Assembly (NCBI RefSeq): GCF_902506065.1 | Contig: NZ_LR732912.1 | Coordinates: 2,354,154-2,418,153 of the forward strand | DNA from: Arthrobacter sp. 9V | GTDB taxonomy: Bacteria > Actinomycetota > Actinomycetes > Actinomycetales > Micrococcaceae | Reading direction: 5' to 3' | Length of the DNA: 64,000 nucleotides | Made by a program: the position numbers and the translations under genes | In this document: positions 35,091-43,642 of the stretch, in pieces | Position numbering within the stretch: the first letter of the stretch is position 1 | How the letters are laid out: every line of letters starts with the position of its first letter | Notes under the pieces: model-generated | What the model saw: only the letters and a program-made list of their open reading frames with translations | Told to the model about the DNA's origin: nothing | The model's database searches: none

Positions 35091-36343
35091 CCCGAACCAC
35101 CGGCGCCTCTTCAAACAAAACAAGCACGACGACGGCCACCGTCACCGGGCTCATGTCCGATATCGCCGGCACCGGCACCGACCCTCTTCGCGGCGGATAC
35201 ACGCGCCCCGTCTACTCGACCGCCGAACTTGATCTCCGGACCTGGTTCATCGATCAAGCCACCAAACGCGGCCTCTCCGTGGAAACGGACCGCAATGGTG
35301 CCATCTGGGCTTGGTGGGACATCCCGGGCGGCAACCGCAGTAACAGCATCGTCACCGGCAGCCACTTGGATTCGGTCCCCGGTGGAGGCCCCTTCGACGG
35401 ACCCCTCGGAGTTGCCGCAGCCCTCGCCGCCGTTGACATCCTCAAGGCCCGGAGCCCCATCCCCAAACGGCCGTTGGCCATCGCCGTGTTCCCCGAAGAA
35501 GAAGGATCCCGCTTCGGCGTCGCCTGCCTCGGGTCCCGACTCCTGACCGGCGCCATCGATCCCAACAAGGCCCGGAACCTTCGCGACCCGGACGGCAACA
35601 CCTTCGCGGACATCGCCATGGCCAATGCTCTTGACCCCCGCTACATAGGCCGGGATGACCAACTCCTGGGCCAGATCGGGGCGTTCGTGGAACTCCATGT
35701 GGAACAAGGCCGAGGACTCATCGATCTCGACCAGCCCGTCGCCATTGCCTCCTCCATCCTCGGCCACGGCCGTTGGCGGCTCAGCATCCATGGACAGGGA
35801 AACCACGCCGGGACAACGCTCATGGCCGACCGGAACGATCCCATGGTGGCTGCATCCCGCGTAGTTGTCACAATTCGTGACGCCGCGCGGAACCAACCCC
35901 ATGCCCGTGCAACCGTCGGGCGACTGCAACCCGTTCCCAGCGGCACCAACGTCATCGCCTCACGCGTGGACTTCTGGCTCGACGTCCGCCATCCGGAGGA
36001 TGCCATCACCGCATCACTGGTTGAGGCAATCCACCACGAGGCCAGGCTGATCGCGGCCGATGAGGGCTGCACCGTTGAACTGACTGAAGAATCCCTCAGC
36101 CCCACCGTTCACTTCGATCCGGGCCTGCAGAAGCAACTCCAACTCGCCCTGCCCGAAGCACCGATCCTCGACACCGGAGCGGGCCATGACGCGGGAGTCC
36201 TGGCAGCCCTCGTACCGACAGCCATGGTTTTCGTCCGGAACCCCAGCGGTATCTCCCACTCCCCGGAAGAACACGTCGTGGACGAGGACGCGGAGCTAGG
36301 GGCACAGGCTCTAGCAGAGGCACTGGCAACCCTCATGAACTGA
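35087..36343 (+). CDS. M20-family hydantoinase/carbamoylase (N-carbamoyl amino acid or allantoate amidohydrolase)
   Basis: 418 residues. Metal ligands are visible in GSHLDSVPGGGPFDGPLGVAAALAA, AVFPEEEGSRFG and the later AFVELHVEQGRGL; the dimerisation domain begins near RWRLSIHGQGNHAGTTLM, and the last ligand His is in GISHSPEEHV. The family hydrolyses N-carbamoyl amino acids, allantoate or ureidoglycine with release of ammonia. Ammonia release fits the Amt gene two genes downstream. It is translationally coupled to the flavoenzyme. Confidence 0.85.
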   Translation: MTRTTGASSNKTSTTTATVTGLMSDIAGTGTDPLRGGYTRPVYSTAELDLRTWFIDQATKRGLSVETDRNGAIWAWWDIPGGNRSNSIVTGSHLDSVPGGGPFDGPLGVAAALAAVDILKARSPIPKRPLAIAVFPEEEGSRFGVACLGSRLLTGAIDPNKARNLRDPDGNTFADIAMANALDPRYIGRDDQLLGQIGAFVELHVEQGRGLIDLDQPVAIASSILGHGRWRLSIHGQGNHAGTTLMADRNDPMVAASRVVVTIRDAARNQPHARATVGRLQPVPSGTNVIASRVDFWLDVRHPEDAITASLVEAIHHEARLIAADEGCTVELTEESLSPTVHFDPGLQKQLQLALPEAPILDTGAGHDAGVLAALVPTAMVFVRNPSGISHSPEEHVVDEDAELGAQALAEALATLMN

Positions 36344-36469
36344 ACCCCGCAGAGCCAGTCCTCGAAAAGAAGTAACACGTTGGAAACGTTCGGTTGACGG
36401 ATGTGAAATGCCCAACCTGTTTACTGTCAGTAATTCATGTTTCATGAAGTTCAATCGTTTAGGAGTGTC

Positions 36470-37603
36470 ATGTCTACCCAAATCAACTTCCGGTACCTTA
36501 GCGAACCCGACATGATCAAGGCCGGGGTGGGCGATCTCGTGCGCTGCACCGACGTCATGGAGGAAGCTCTTGTTCTCTTGCGGCAGGGTGACTACCGGAT
36601 GGCCGGTGAGAACGGCAACTCCCACGGCGCCATGATCACCTTCCCCGCGGATCCTGCATTTGAGGGCATGCCCAAGGACGGACCGGACCGGCGCTTCATG
36701 GCCATGCCGGCGTACCTGGGTGGCCGCTTCGGCACCTCGGGTGTGAAGTGGTACGGCTCCAACACCGAAAACCGCAAGAAGGGACTCCCCCGCTCAATCC
36801 ACGTATTCGTGCTCAATGACAGTGACACCGGCGCGCCACTGGCGATCATGAGCGCAAACCTGCTGAGCGCCTACCGCACAGGCGCCGTCCCCGGCGTCGG
36901 CGTCAAACACCTCGCAAAGGCCGACGCCAAAGTCGCCGCCGTAGTAGGCCCGGGCGTCATCGCCCGTTCGGTCCTCTCGACCACCCTGGCATTGCGCCCC
37001 ACGATCGACACCCTGTACGTCAAGGGACGCAGCGCAGGAAGCACCGGTACCTTCGTGGACTGGGCGAAAGCAACCTTCCCCCAGCTCACCAGCGTCAAGC
37101 CGGCTGAAACCATCGAAGAAGCAATTGGCGAGGCCGATGTAGTCATGGCCACTACCTCCACCGACGCCGCCGGGAGCGAGGCCTTCCCGTACTTCCCGAA
37201 GCACGCCATCAAGCCCGGCGCCCTGCTGCTCCTTCCCGCCGCAGCCCGGTTCGACGACGACTTCCTCCAGGGTGACGCCCGTCTGGTCATCGACGCCGAA
37301 GGCCTCTACCAAGCATGGCTCGAAGAATACGGACCCACCGCCTACCAGATCCTCGGCATTCCGGGATCACACTGGTTCGGCCTGCTCGAGGAAGGCAAGA
37401 TTCCGGCCTCCAAGATCGAAGAGATCGCGGACATCGCCACCGGAAAACTCCCCGCCCGCCGGGACGATGAAGAAATCATCCTCTACTCCGTCGGAGGAAT
37501 GCCTATCGAAGACGTCGCCTGGGCCACCGATCTCTACCACGCCGCCGAAGAGAAAAACATCGGCACCGTCCTGAACCTCTGGGACACCCCGGCACTCGCA
37601 TAA
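36470..37603 (+). CDS. Ornithine cyclodeaminase/mu-crystallin family protein
   Basis: 377 residues from the ATG at 36470 (AGGAG four bases upstream). A Rossmann motif AVVGPGVIARSVLSTTLALRP lies around residue 165, after LSAYRTGAVPGVGVKHLA, as in ornithine cyclodeaminase relatives. It is about 50 residues longer than the usual family length, with a distinct N terminus and a C-terminal extension (LYSVGGMPIEDVAWATDLYHAAEEKNIGT). Similar proteins are annotated as tyramine oxidase subunit B, a name I treat with caution. It probably uses NAD(P) to deaminate or reduce an imine or amino acid. Confidence 0.8.
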   Translation: MSTQINFRYLSEPDMIKAGVGDLVRCTDVMEEALVLLRQGDYRMAGENGNSHGAMITFPADPAFEGMPKDGPDRRFMAMPAYLGGRFGTSGVKWYGSNTENRKKGLPRSIHVFVLNDSDTGAPLAIMSANLLSAYRTGAVPGVGVKHLAKADAKVAAVVGPGVIARSVLSTTLALRPTIDTLYVKGRSAGSTGTFVDWAKATFPQLTSVKPAETIEEAIGEADVVMATTSTDAAGSEAFPYFPKHAIKPGALLLLPAAARFDDDFLQGDARLVIDAEGLYQAWLEEYGPTAYQILGIPGSHWFGLLEEGKIPASKIEEIADIATGKLPARRDDEEIILYSVGGMPIEDVAWATDLYHAAEEKNIGTVLNLWDTPALA

Positions 37604-37692
37604 ATCCAAGACCCGTGTGGGGGCAGTGGTCACCTGCCCCCACACGCACCAACACTCAAGCACCCGACGAACTGCTTTTGAAAGGGCATCCC

Positions 37693-38982
37693 ATGGATTC
37701 CGGAAATGTCGCCTGGCTGCTGGTCAGCTCGGCTTTGGTCTGTTTGATGATTCCCGCCTTGGCCCTGTTCTACGGTGGCATGGTGGGCTCCCGGCGCATC
37801 CTGAACATGATGATGATGTGCTTTGGCGGCGTGAGCATCGTCGCGGTTCTTTGGGTCGCCTTCGGCTACTCCGCAGTTTTCGGTAACTCCGTGGGCGGAT
37901 TGGGACTGATCGGCGATGCCACGCAGTACCTGGGTTTGGAACAGCTCCTGGCCGAAGATCCCAATGCCCCTGTTCCGTCGGCGCTCTTTGCCGTCTTCCA
38001 GCTCTTCTTCGCGGGGATCACCACCGCCATCATCGGCGGTGCCGCAGCCGGACGCATGAAGTTCGGTGCATGGATGCTGTTCGCGGCCCTTTGGTCAACG
38101 CTCGTCTACCTGCCGGTGGCGCACTGGGTGTTCGCCCTCAATTCCACTGACGGCAGCGTCACGGGCGGCTGGATCCTCAATGGCCTCAAAGCCATCGACT
38201 TCGCCGGCGGAACAGCCGTCCACATCAACGCAGGCGTCGCAGCCCTGGCCCTGTCGCTGGTGCTCGGCCGCAGCGCAGGGTGGCCCAAGAGCGAACACGT
38301 CCGTCCGCACAGCCGCCCGCTGGTTCTTGTGGGCGCAGGGCTGCTGTGGGTCGGCTGGTACGGATTCAACGCCGGATCAGCCCTCGCCGCCGGAAACACC
38401 GCATCGGTCGTCTTCCTGACCACCGCTGTGGCTGGTGCCGCTGCGCTCCTCGGATGGATCGCCGTCGAACGCCTCCGCCGCGGCCGCGCGAGCAGCATCG
38501 GGGCCGCATCCGGCCTGGTGGCAGGTCTCGTTGCCATCACCCCGGCGTGCGGCGCAGTCAGCCCACTGGGGGCCATCGCTATTGGAGCCATTGCCGGAGC
38601 CGTGTGCTCCCTGGCCGTCGAATGGAAATACCGACTCGGATTCGATGACTCACTGGACGTTGTAGGCGTGCACCTGGTGGGCGGTGTCATCGGCACACTG
38701 CTGATCGGCATCTTCGCCACCGAAGCCGCACCGAACAAAACCGCAGGCCTGCTCTACGGGGGCGGACTGGGCCTCCTGGGAACCCAGGCCCTGGCCACTG
38801 GCGCCGTGCTGATCTATTCCTTCGCCGTGACGTGGCTCGTGGCAAAAATCGTCCAAGTCACCATCGGCCTGCGCATCCGTCCCGAAGAGGAAATGCGCGG
38901 CATCGACATCGCCGCACACGCCGAGGAAGCCTACCTCGTTGACGAAGAACCCGAAATGCTCGGCTCCCCATCACGCTCATGA
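37693..38982 (+). CDS. amt: Ammonium transporter Amt
   Basis: 429 residues from the ATG at 37693 (GAAAGGG upstream). Eleven membrane helices are expected. It starts GNVAWLLVSSALVCLMIPALALFYGGMVGSRRILNMMMM. The twin pore histidines are in VYLPVAHWVF and VVGVHLVGGVIGT, and the family motif DFAGGTAVHINAGVAALALSLVLG is intact. No glnK/glnD lies beside it, which is unusual for Amt genes, and it instead follows amine- and carbamoyl-degrading enzymes, so it may move the ammonium they release. Confidence 0.93.
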   Translation: MDSGNVAWLLVSSALVCLMIPALALFYGGMVGSRRILNMMMMCFGGVSIVAVLWVAFGYSAVFGNSVGGLGLIGDATQYLGLEQLLAEDPNAPVPSALFAVFQLFFAGITTAIIGGAAAGRMKFGAWMLFAALWSTLVYLPVAHWVFALNSTDGSVTGGWILNGLKAIDFAGGTAVHINAGVAALALSLVLGRSAGWPKSEHVRPHSRPLVLVGAGLLWVGWYGFNAGSALAAGNTASVVFLTTAVAGAAALLGWIAVERLRRGRASSIGAASGLVAGLVAITPACGAVSPLGAIAIGAIAGAVCSLAVEWKYRLGFDDSLDVVGVHLVGGVIGTLLIGIFATEAAPNKTAGLLYGGGLGLLGTQALATGAVLIYSFAVTWLVAKIVQVTIGLRIRPEEEMRGIDIAAHAEEAYLVDEEPEMLGSPSRS

Positions 38983-39009
38983 ATGGCGCTCAGTCCGCTG
39001 GACCCGCAC

Positions 39010-39636
39010 TTAGTGTGAAGCGACTGCCAAAAAACGAATGGGGAGTTCGATCAGCCGCAGTGGTCCGTGAGGACCATCAGCCTCGAACAACAAGGAGTCT
39101 CCCGGGGCGAGCACGTACTCATAGGATCCGTGGCTATACACCATTTGGCCTTCGAGCATATAGATGAACTCCGTGCCGGTGTGCTGAAACTGCGGGAAAA
39201 CATCAGAGGCACTGGTCAGCGTGACCAGAGACGGTTCGACGGCCTGTTCCCGCCGCTTAAGAGACCCCAGCAAACGATACTCGTGGCCGTGCCTGGTCCC
39301 GGTCCGTACCGTCATGCTGCCTTCCCCGGCACGAGTGAACGAGGCTTCGCGTTCCGTATCAGCTCCTTGGAACAGTGCTGTGACAGGGACGTTCAAGCCC
39401 ACGGCCAGCCGTTGAAGGGTTGTCAGCGAACAGGAAGTGCTCGCTGACTCGATCTTGGAAACCATTGCCTTCGACAGACCGGTGCGGATGGCAAGTTCCG
39501 CGGCCGAGATCCCTGCCTCCACCCGATGACGCCTGACTTGTAGCGCAATAATTGCTTCAAGAGCGCCCGGTTGCCTACTTTCAGCCGAAGACGAGTCCGC
39601 CGTGAATGGTGTGTTCGAGGCGCTCTCAGTTGTCAT
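39010..39636 (-). CDS. XRE-family regulator with C-terminal cupin domain
   Basis: 208 residues. The helix-turn-helix is at about 30-85 (RHRVEAGISAAELAIRTGLSKAMVSKIESASTSCSLTTLQRLAVGLNVPV) and the cupin sensor at 120-200 (TEFIYMLEGQMVYSHGSYEYVLAPGDSLLFEADGPHGP). The chosen ATG at 39636 is six bases after a TATACT -10 box (39643-39648), so the transcript is probably leaderless; an ATG 18 bases upstream is in frame but would precede the TSS. The architecture is common in regulators of amine, polyamine or nitrogen metabolism. It converges on Amt. Confidence 0.85.
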   Translation of the reverse strand: MTTESASNTPFTADSSSAESRQPGALEAIIALQVRRHRVEAGISAAELAIRTGLSKAMVSKIESASTSCSLTTLQRLAVGLNVPVTALFQGADTEREASFTRAGEGSMTVRTGTRHGHEYRLLGSLKRREQAVEPSLVTLTSASDVFPQFQHTGTEFIYMLEGQMVYSHGSYEYVLAPGDSLLFEADGPHGPLRLIELPIRFLAVASH

Positions 39637-39642
39637 GACTCG

Positions 39643-39648
39643 AGTATA
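39643..39648 (-). promoter_or_regulatory. -10 box for the leaderless XRE-cupin gene
   Basis: TATACT on the minus strand, six bases from the ATG. No recognisable -35 hexamer was found. Confidence 0.4.
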
Positions 39649-39827
39649 GGCAGGCACCGCCGGCCTCGGAGCGAGTCGCCCGGTCTACGTGCAATCTGCC
39701 AAAACGGCCTGCGCATCTCCTTGCATCGCTTTCAGCCCTTGTCCTGTCAGTACTGAGAAACGCGGAAGACGGCCTCGTCCACATCCGATGAACGAAGCCG
39801 TCCCGCCGCTGATGCCCTTGCCAGGGT

Positions 39828-40769
39828 TTAGGATGCCTCCGCCGGGATCTGGTCGTACCGCACGGATTTGACGGCTTCCATCACTGATTGCAGTGTTTCC
39901 GGATTCCGCCCGGTGATCAGCTTGACGTGTCCTGAAAGGACGGTCTGATACCCCTCGGCAATGGCGACTTCAGCGGTGACCAGCTCGTCGCTTGCCCACA
40001 TGTGGCCGTCCGCGCTGGGAGGCATGGAAGGATCGTAGGTCCTGGGGATGCCGATTGAATCGAAGAAGGCGAGCCGCTCATCATCCGAAATCGGCTGATA
40101 ATCAATGGGTGCGCCGTGTACCTCCGAACCAATGCGCGCAATGTCTTCAAAAGTCAGCAATTCAGGTCCCGTTATCTCATAGACGGCGCCTTCATGCTTT
40201 TCTGCGGCAAGCAGTACAGCGGCGGCGCTGCGGGCCACATCTGCTTTCGCCGCCGGAGCCAACCGCCCATGCCCCGTCGCCTGCGCCATCACACCACAGG
40301 CTGCCGCGGGAGCAACAAGGATGTTGCTGATGATCTCCGCATACAGCGCATTGCGGAGGAATGTGTAGGCTACGCCGGAGTTCCGGAGATCCAATTCGCT
40401 CTGGTAGTGGTCCTTGGCTGAGAGAGCCGGGTTGGTGGGATGGATACCGCCCACAGAGGTATACACGATGTGACGGACACCGGCATGCTGTGCAGCGGCA
40501 ATGGCATTCCGCGTCTCAGCGACCCTGCGACCAAGGTTCAGTCCACTGATGAGAAAAAGGATCTCGCCGCCCGCATATGCCTCATTGAGGGACTCGGGCT
40601 CCTGGTAATCGCCCCGCATGACCCGGACTCCGGGGTTCTTGTGTTTGTAGAGCTTGTCCGGTGTCCGCGATACCAGGGTCAATTCGATGTCCGGGTCAGC
40701 TGCCAAAAGCAGTTCAGTAACCCTGCGTCCAAGATCTCCCGACGCCCCGCTGATGATGATACGGCCCAC
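39828..40769 (-). CDS. NmrA-like SDR (NAD(P)-binding) oxidoreductase
   Basis: 313 residues from GTG at 40769, preceded by AGGAGG at six bases; a much longer frame to 40964 has no start signal and is rejected. The atypical SDR motif IIISGASGDLGRRVTELLL binds NAD(P). Further NmrA/QorB-like segments are HIVYTSVGGIH, YTFLRNALYAEI and VYEITGPELLTFEDIARI. The canonical YxxxK dyad is not evident, so it may be a redox sensor or a quinone/enone reductase. Last gene of the meta-cleavage operon on the minus strand. Confidence 0.8.
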   Translation of the reverse strand: MGRIIISGASGDLGRRVTELLLAADPDIELTLVSRTPDKLYKHKNPGVRVMRGDYQEPESLNEAYAGGEILFLISGLNLGRRVAETRNAIAAAQHAGVRHIVYTSVGGIHPTNPALSAKDHYQSELDLRNSGVAYTFLRNALYAEIISNILVAPAAACGVMAQATGHGRLAPAAKADVARSAAAVLLAAEKHEGAVYEITGPELLTFEDIARIGSEVHGAPIDYQPISDDERLAFFDSIGIPRTYDPSMPPSADGHMWASDELVTAEVAIAEGYQTVLSGHVKLITGRNPETLQSVMEAVKSVRYDQIPAEAS

Positions 40770-40840
40770 TTCAGGCCTCCTTTGTTTGGTTTCTTGTTCC
40801 CGGCCTCTTTGGCGGAAACGGTGGTACAGGTGGTGCAGTG

Positions 40841-42046
40841 TCAGCCGAGCGGACCCCAGAAAGTCTCCCCGCCATAGGTGTCGGACATGGGGGACAGCGC
40901 TTCGGGCCAAACCTCGGGATCCACTGCGCGTCGTTGCGATGGCGCCCGGACGGAGCCGTCCCATCCCACTTGTTCCATGTAGTAGTACAGCTGCATGACG
41001 TGACCGTCAGGATCCACTGCGTGAACCGTGTAATCGACACCAGGGTGGATGTCCTGCGGCAGGTCCAGAAGTTTGACGCCGCGCTCTTCGAGGAAATCAC
41101 GTGCAGCTTTCAGCTGTTCGTAGGAACCAAGCTGGATACCGAAAGAAAGCAGCGTGGTGTGCTCGCTGACACCGAGTTTTTTCCGGAGCTCCATGGGAAA
41201 GAGGCCCAGGCTGTGGTGTTCGGTATTGGTCCTCAAGAAGACAGCACGGTGCCCGTCCACCATCGTCTCTTCGCTCTTAACCAAACCGAGCCGCTGTGTG
41301 TAGAACTCTTCTGCGCCCGCGACGTCCTCGACGAAAATGCTGACCGGTCCAATACGCACTGGCTTGAAGGGCCTCGACAGTAGCACGCCGCCGACGTCGA
41401 ACGTTTTGGGTAACTCATCCACCCAGCGATAGCCGCTGGTGAGGTCCACGCCCTCCGATTCAGCATCGGCCAACTCACTGCTCTCGGACTTGGTCGGCAG
41501 CGACGGGTGCTCATTGGCCCACGGCCACAGGACTTCGGGTTTGCTCCGCCCATCCCATCCCACCTGTTCGATCCCGTACTCGAGCTCGTTGGTGTGCCCT
41601 GTGGGGTCCGGGAAGTACGTGTGCCAGTTGGAACCCGGGTCCCGGCCGTACCGTTCGATCTTGTTGCCCAAGGACTCGAGCCACAGCCGGGCCTGGACCA
41701 CTTCGCGGAGGCTGCCAACCTGCCACGTGATCTGATTGATGGTCAGATCCCCCCTGGCCGGAGAGTCCATATGGTCCACCCAGGCCTTCGGCATCAGGAC
41801 AAAGGTGTGGTGATCACTGTTGTGGCGAAGGAAATAGATGTGTTTGTCAGCGAGTCCGTCCAGCCACGTACCTGGGTCGTACTTTTCAAGGTTCAAAGCG
41901 TCGGCCACGTGGAACCCCAGAAGATCCCTGTAGAAAGCCAACGATGCACCGGTGTCTTCGACGCTGATGCCGAAATGGTTCAGCCGGCGGATTTTGAAGG
42001 GACGGTCGTAAAGCACACCGCCCACATTGTGCTGCTGTTCGCTCAT
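40841..42046 (-). CDS. Double VOC-domain protein, putative extradiol dioxygenase
   Basis: 401 residues made of two homologous halves: GGVLYDRPFK and GGVLLSRPFK start them, and EQVGWDG ends both. In the first half His24 (LNHFGISVED) and Glu154/Glu156 (HTNELEYG) sit where extradiol dioxygenases bind iron, but the middle ligand position is Gln105. In the second half the matching positions are Pro234, Ser301/Phe302 and Gln352. Both halves keep an HH pair (79-80, 277-278). Extradiol cleavage is inferred from the operon; glyoxalase-like chemistry is an alternative. In classical two-domain enzymes the C-terminal half is the catalytic one. Confidence 0.7.
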   Translation of the reverse strand: MSEQQHNVGGVLYDRPFKIRRLNHFGISVEDTGASLAFYRDLLGFHVADALNLEKYDPGTWLDGLADKHIYFLRHNSDHHTFVLMPKAWVDHMDSPARGDLTINQITWQVGSLREVVQARLWLESLGNKIERYGRDPGSNWHTYFPDPTGHTNELEYGIEQVGWDGRSKPEVLWPWANEHPSLPTKSESSELADAESEGVDLTSGYRWVDELPKTFDVGGVLLSRPFKPVRIGPVSIFVEDVAGAEEFYTQRLGLVKSEETMVDGHRAVFLRTNTEHHSLGLFPMELRKKLGVSEHTTLLSFGIQLGSYEQLKAARDFLEERGVKLLDLPQDIHPGVDYTVHAVDPDGHVMQLYYYMEQVGWDGSVRAPSQRRAVDPEVWPEALSPMSDTYGGETFWGPLG

Positions 42047-42115
42047 GATGCTCTTTCTTTGTCGTGGTCCCTTGAACGCCTGGGCTACACCCAGGCAGAG
42101 AGGTGATCGCAGTTC

Positions 42116-43126
42116 TCAGGCATTCGGGCTGATGACTTCGTTTCGAATGGCGCCAATGAGGGCGGAGGACACCTCCACCACATCGCCGGGTTTCACGAAC
42201 AGGGCATCCGGGTGCGAGCCATCCGTTTGCTGGCGGCTTGAATCCACTGCAGTTCCCTTGGGTGTTCCGCTGCTGATGAGATCACCCGGGTAGAGCGTGG
42301 TGTCCGCGGACAGATGCTGGATGAAGGTGGAGAAGTCGTGAACCATGGACTTGGTATTGCCGCTTTGCCGGATCTCACCGTTCACCCGGCACTCCAGCGG
42401 AATGTCCTGTGGGTCCAGGCCCTCGTTGACAACGATCCAGGGCCCGATGGTTGCCGAGGTATCAAAATTCTTTGAGTGCATGAAGTCCGGCCCAAAAGAC
42501 ACGTTGTCCCGGATCGACCAGTCGTTGTGAAGCGTGTATCCCCAGATGTAGGGAAGGGCATCATCCCGGCCGATATCGCGGCCCTGCTTCCCGACGATGA
42601 TCGCCACTTCGGCCTCATAGTCCAGACGCCGGGTTCTGGCGGGGTACCGCACAGGTTCCCCGTCCGCCCCTACTGCCCGGTGGTCCTTCAGGAAATACTT
42701 GGGTCCGCCTTGAACCAGCCGATCCAGGACCTCGGCGGTGTCATTTCCCGCGCTGTTCTTGCTGGCGGCTTCCATATGGTCAAAGAAGTTGGCCAACGCA
42801 CAGTAGATCCGCGATCCCTGGGCCACCGGGGCGTGCAGATCGGTGTCCCCGAGGTCAAAGAACAAGACCTCCCCATCGAGTCCCCGATCGTCGGAGGCTT
42901 TGGACCACAAATGGTCGACGGCGGTTTGCGCGCCTTCGAGAGCCCGGTTTCCTTCGGCGATGAACGCCCCGAGCTCCGCCGGGACCTCCGCGTCGGCCCG
43001 GGCCTGGGGCCGCGCCTCCTGCGAGTTTTCAGCGAGATACTTTGCATAGGCGGCGTTGGCGTCCACCACCTTGTTTTCCACAATGACGCCCACACGTCGG
43101 TGGGGGCCAAAAACAGCGATCTTCAT
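42116..43126 (-). CDS. Fumarylacetoacetate hydrolase family protein
   Basis: 336 residues from the ATG at 43126 (AGGAG six bases upstream); a frame extending to 43207 is rejected. The catalytic domain is C-terminal: RIYCALANFFDHM, RRLDYEAEVAIIVGKQGRDIG with the metal-binding Glu, YTLHNDWSIRDN and PGDLISSGTPKG. The N-terminal roughly 100 residues (KIAVFGPHRRVGVIVENKVVDANAAYAKYL) are the FAH-associated small domain. In a meta-cleavage operon it may act as an acylpyruvate hydrolase, hydratase or oxalocrotonate decarboxylase; sequence alone does not decide. Confidence 0.85.
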   Translation of the reverse strand: MKIAVFGPHRRVGVIVENKVVDANAAYAKYLAENSQEARPQARADAEVPAELGAFIAEGNRALEGAQTAVDHLWSKASDDRGLDGEVLFFDLGDTDLHAPVAQGSRIYCALANFFDHMEAASKNSAGNDTAEVLDRLVQGGPKYFLKDHRAVGADGEPVRYPARTRRLDYEAEVAIIVGKQGRDIGRDDALPYIWGYTLHNDWSIRDNVSFGPDFMHSKNFDTSATIGPWIVVNEGLDPQDIPLECRVNGEIRQSGNTKSMVHDFSTFIQHLSADTTLYPGDLISSGTPKGTAVDSSRQQTDGSHPDALFVKPGDVVEVSSALIGAIRNEVISPNA

Positions 43127-43203
43127 GTGTTCTCCTGGGTATGTTTCGTTTTGTTGGTCTGGCGCGTTCTTGTGATGTGGCGCGGCCCAAGAGCCGCGCC
43201 CCC

Positions 43204-43578
43204 TCACTTCAGGGGGTCGACCCCGACGTCCTCAAAGACGCGCGCGTCCGTTGGGGTGAGGCTGTAGATGGTGAGGCTCTGGATCTTCCCGTCCCGGACA
43301 GTGAAGAAATCGCCCAGTTTGAGGCTCACCCCGTTGGCATCCAGGTCGATCTCCACAGCTACGTGGTCTCCATGAACCACCGGAGGATGGGGGCTGGGCG
43401 TCATCTTTCCGGCGGTCAGTCCGTTGCGATACATCCGCCTGATGGCATCGGCGCCTTGCAGGGTTCCTGCAGCATTGGTCAGCCGCGCATTCGAAGCAAA
43501 CAGATCGGCTACGGCTTCTGCGTCCCCGGCCTTCACGCCGTCGAAGTAGGCTGCGACAATTTCAGTTGAGTCAGTCAT
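43204..43578 (-). CDS. NTF2/SnoaL-like small protein
   Basis: 124 residues with the alpha+beta barrel pattern of the NTF2-like superfamily: EIVAAYFDGVKAGDAEAVADLFASNARL, then VHGDHVAVEIDLDANG and FFTVRDGKIQSLTIY. Members are ketosteroid isomerase-like isomerases, hydratases or dehydratases, or ligand-binding accessories. In this operon it may isomerise or tautomerise a ring-cleavage product. A small AAACC-N5-GGTTT hairpin lies in its leader. Confidence 0.8.
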   Translation of the reverse strand: MTDSTEIVAAYFDGVKAGDAEAVADLFASNARLTNAAGTLQGADAIRRMYRNGLTAGKMTPSPHPPVVHGDHVAVEIDLDANGVSLKLGDFFTVRDGKIQSLTIYSLTPTDARVFEDVGVDPLK

Positions 43579-43642
43579 GTGGTGTTGTCTCCTTCCACTG
43601 CAAACCGTTCCGGTTTACGTCGGGTTGGCATGGGGGCCGGTG

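Noticed and set aside
36434..36448. TTCATG repeat and TTCATGAA palindrome upstream of the cyclodeaminase-like gene as XRE operator
   Set aside because: Short and common sequence; the only parallel near the XRE gene is its own TCATGA start region, too little to call.
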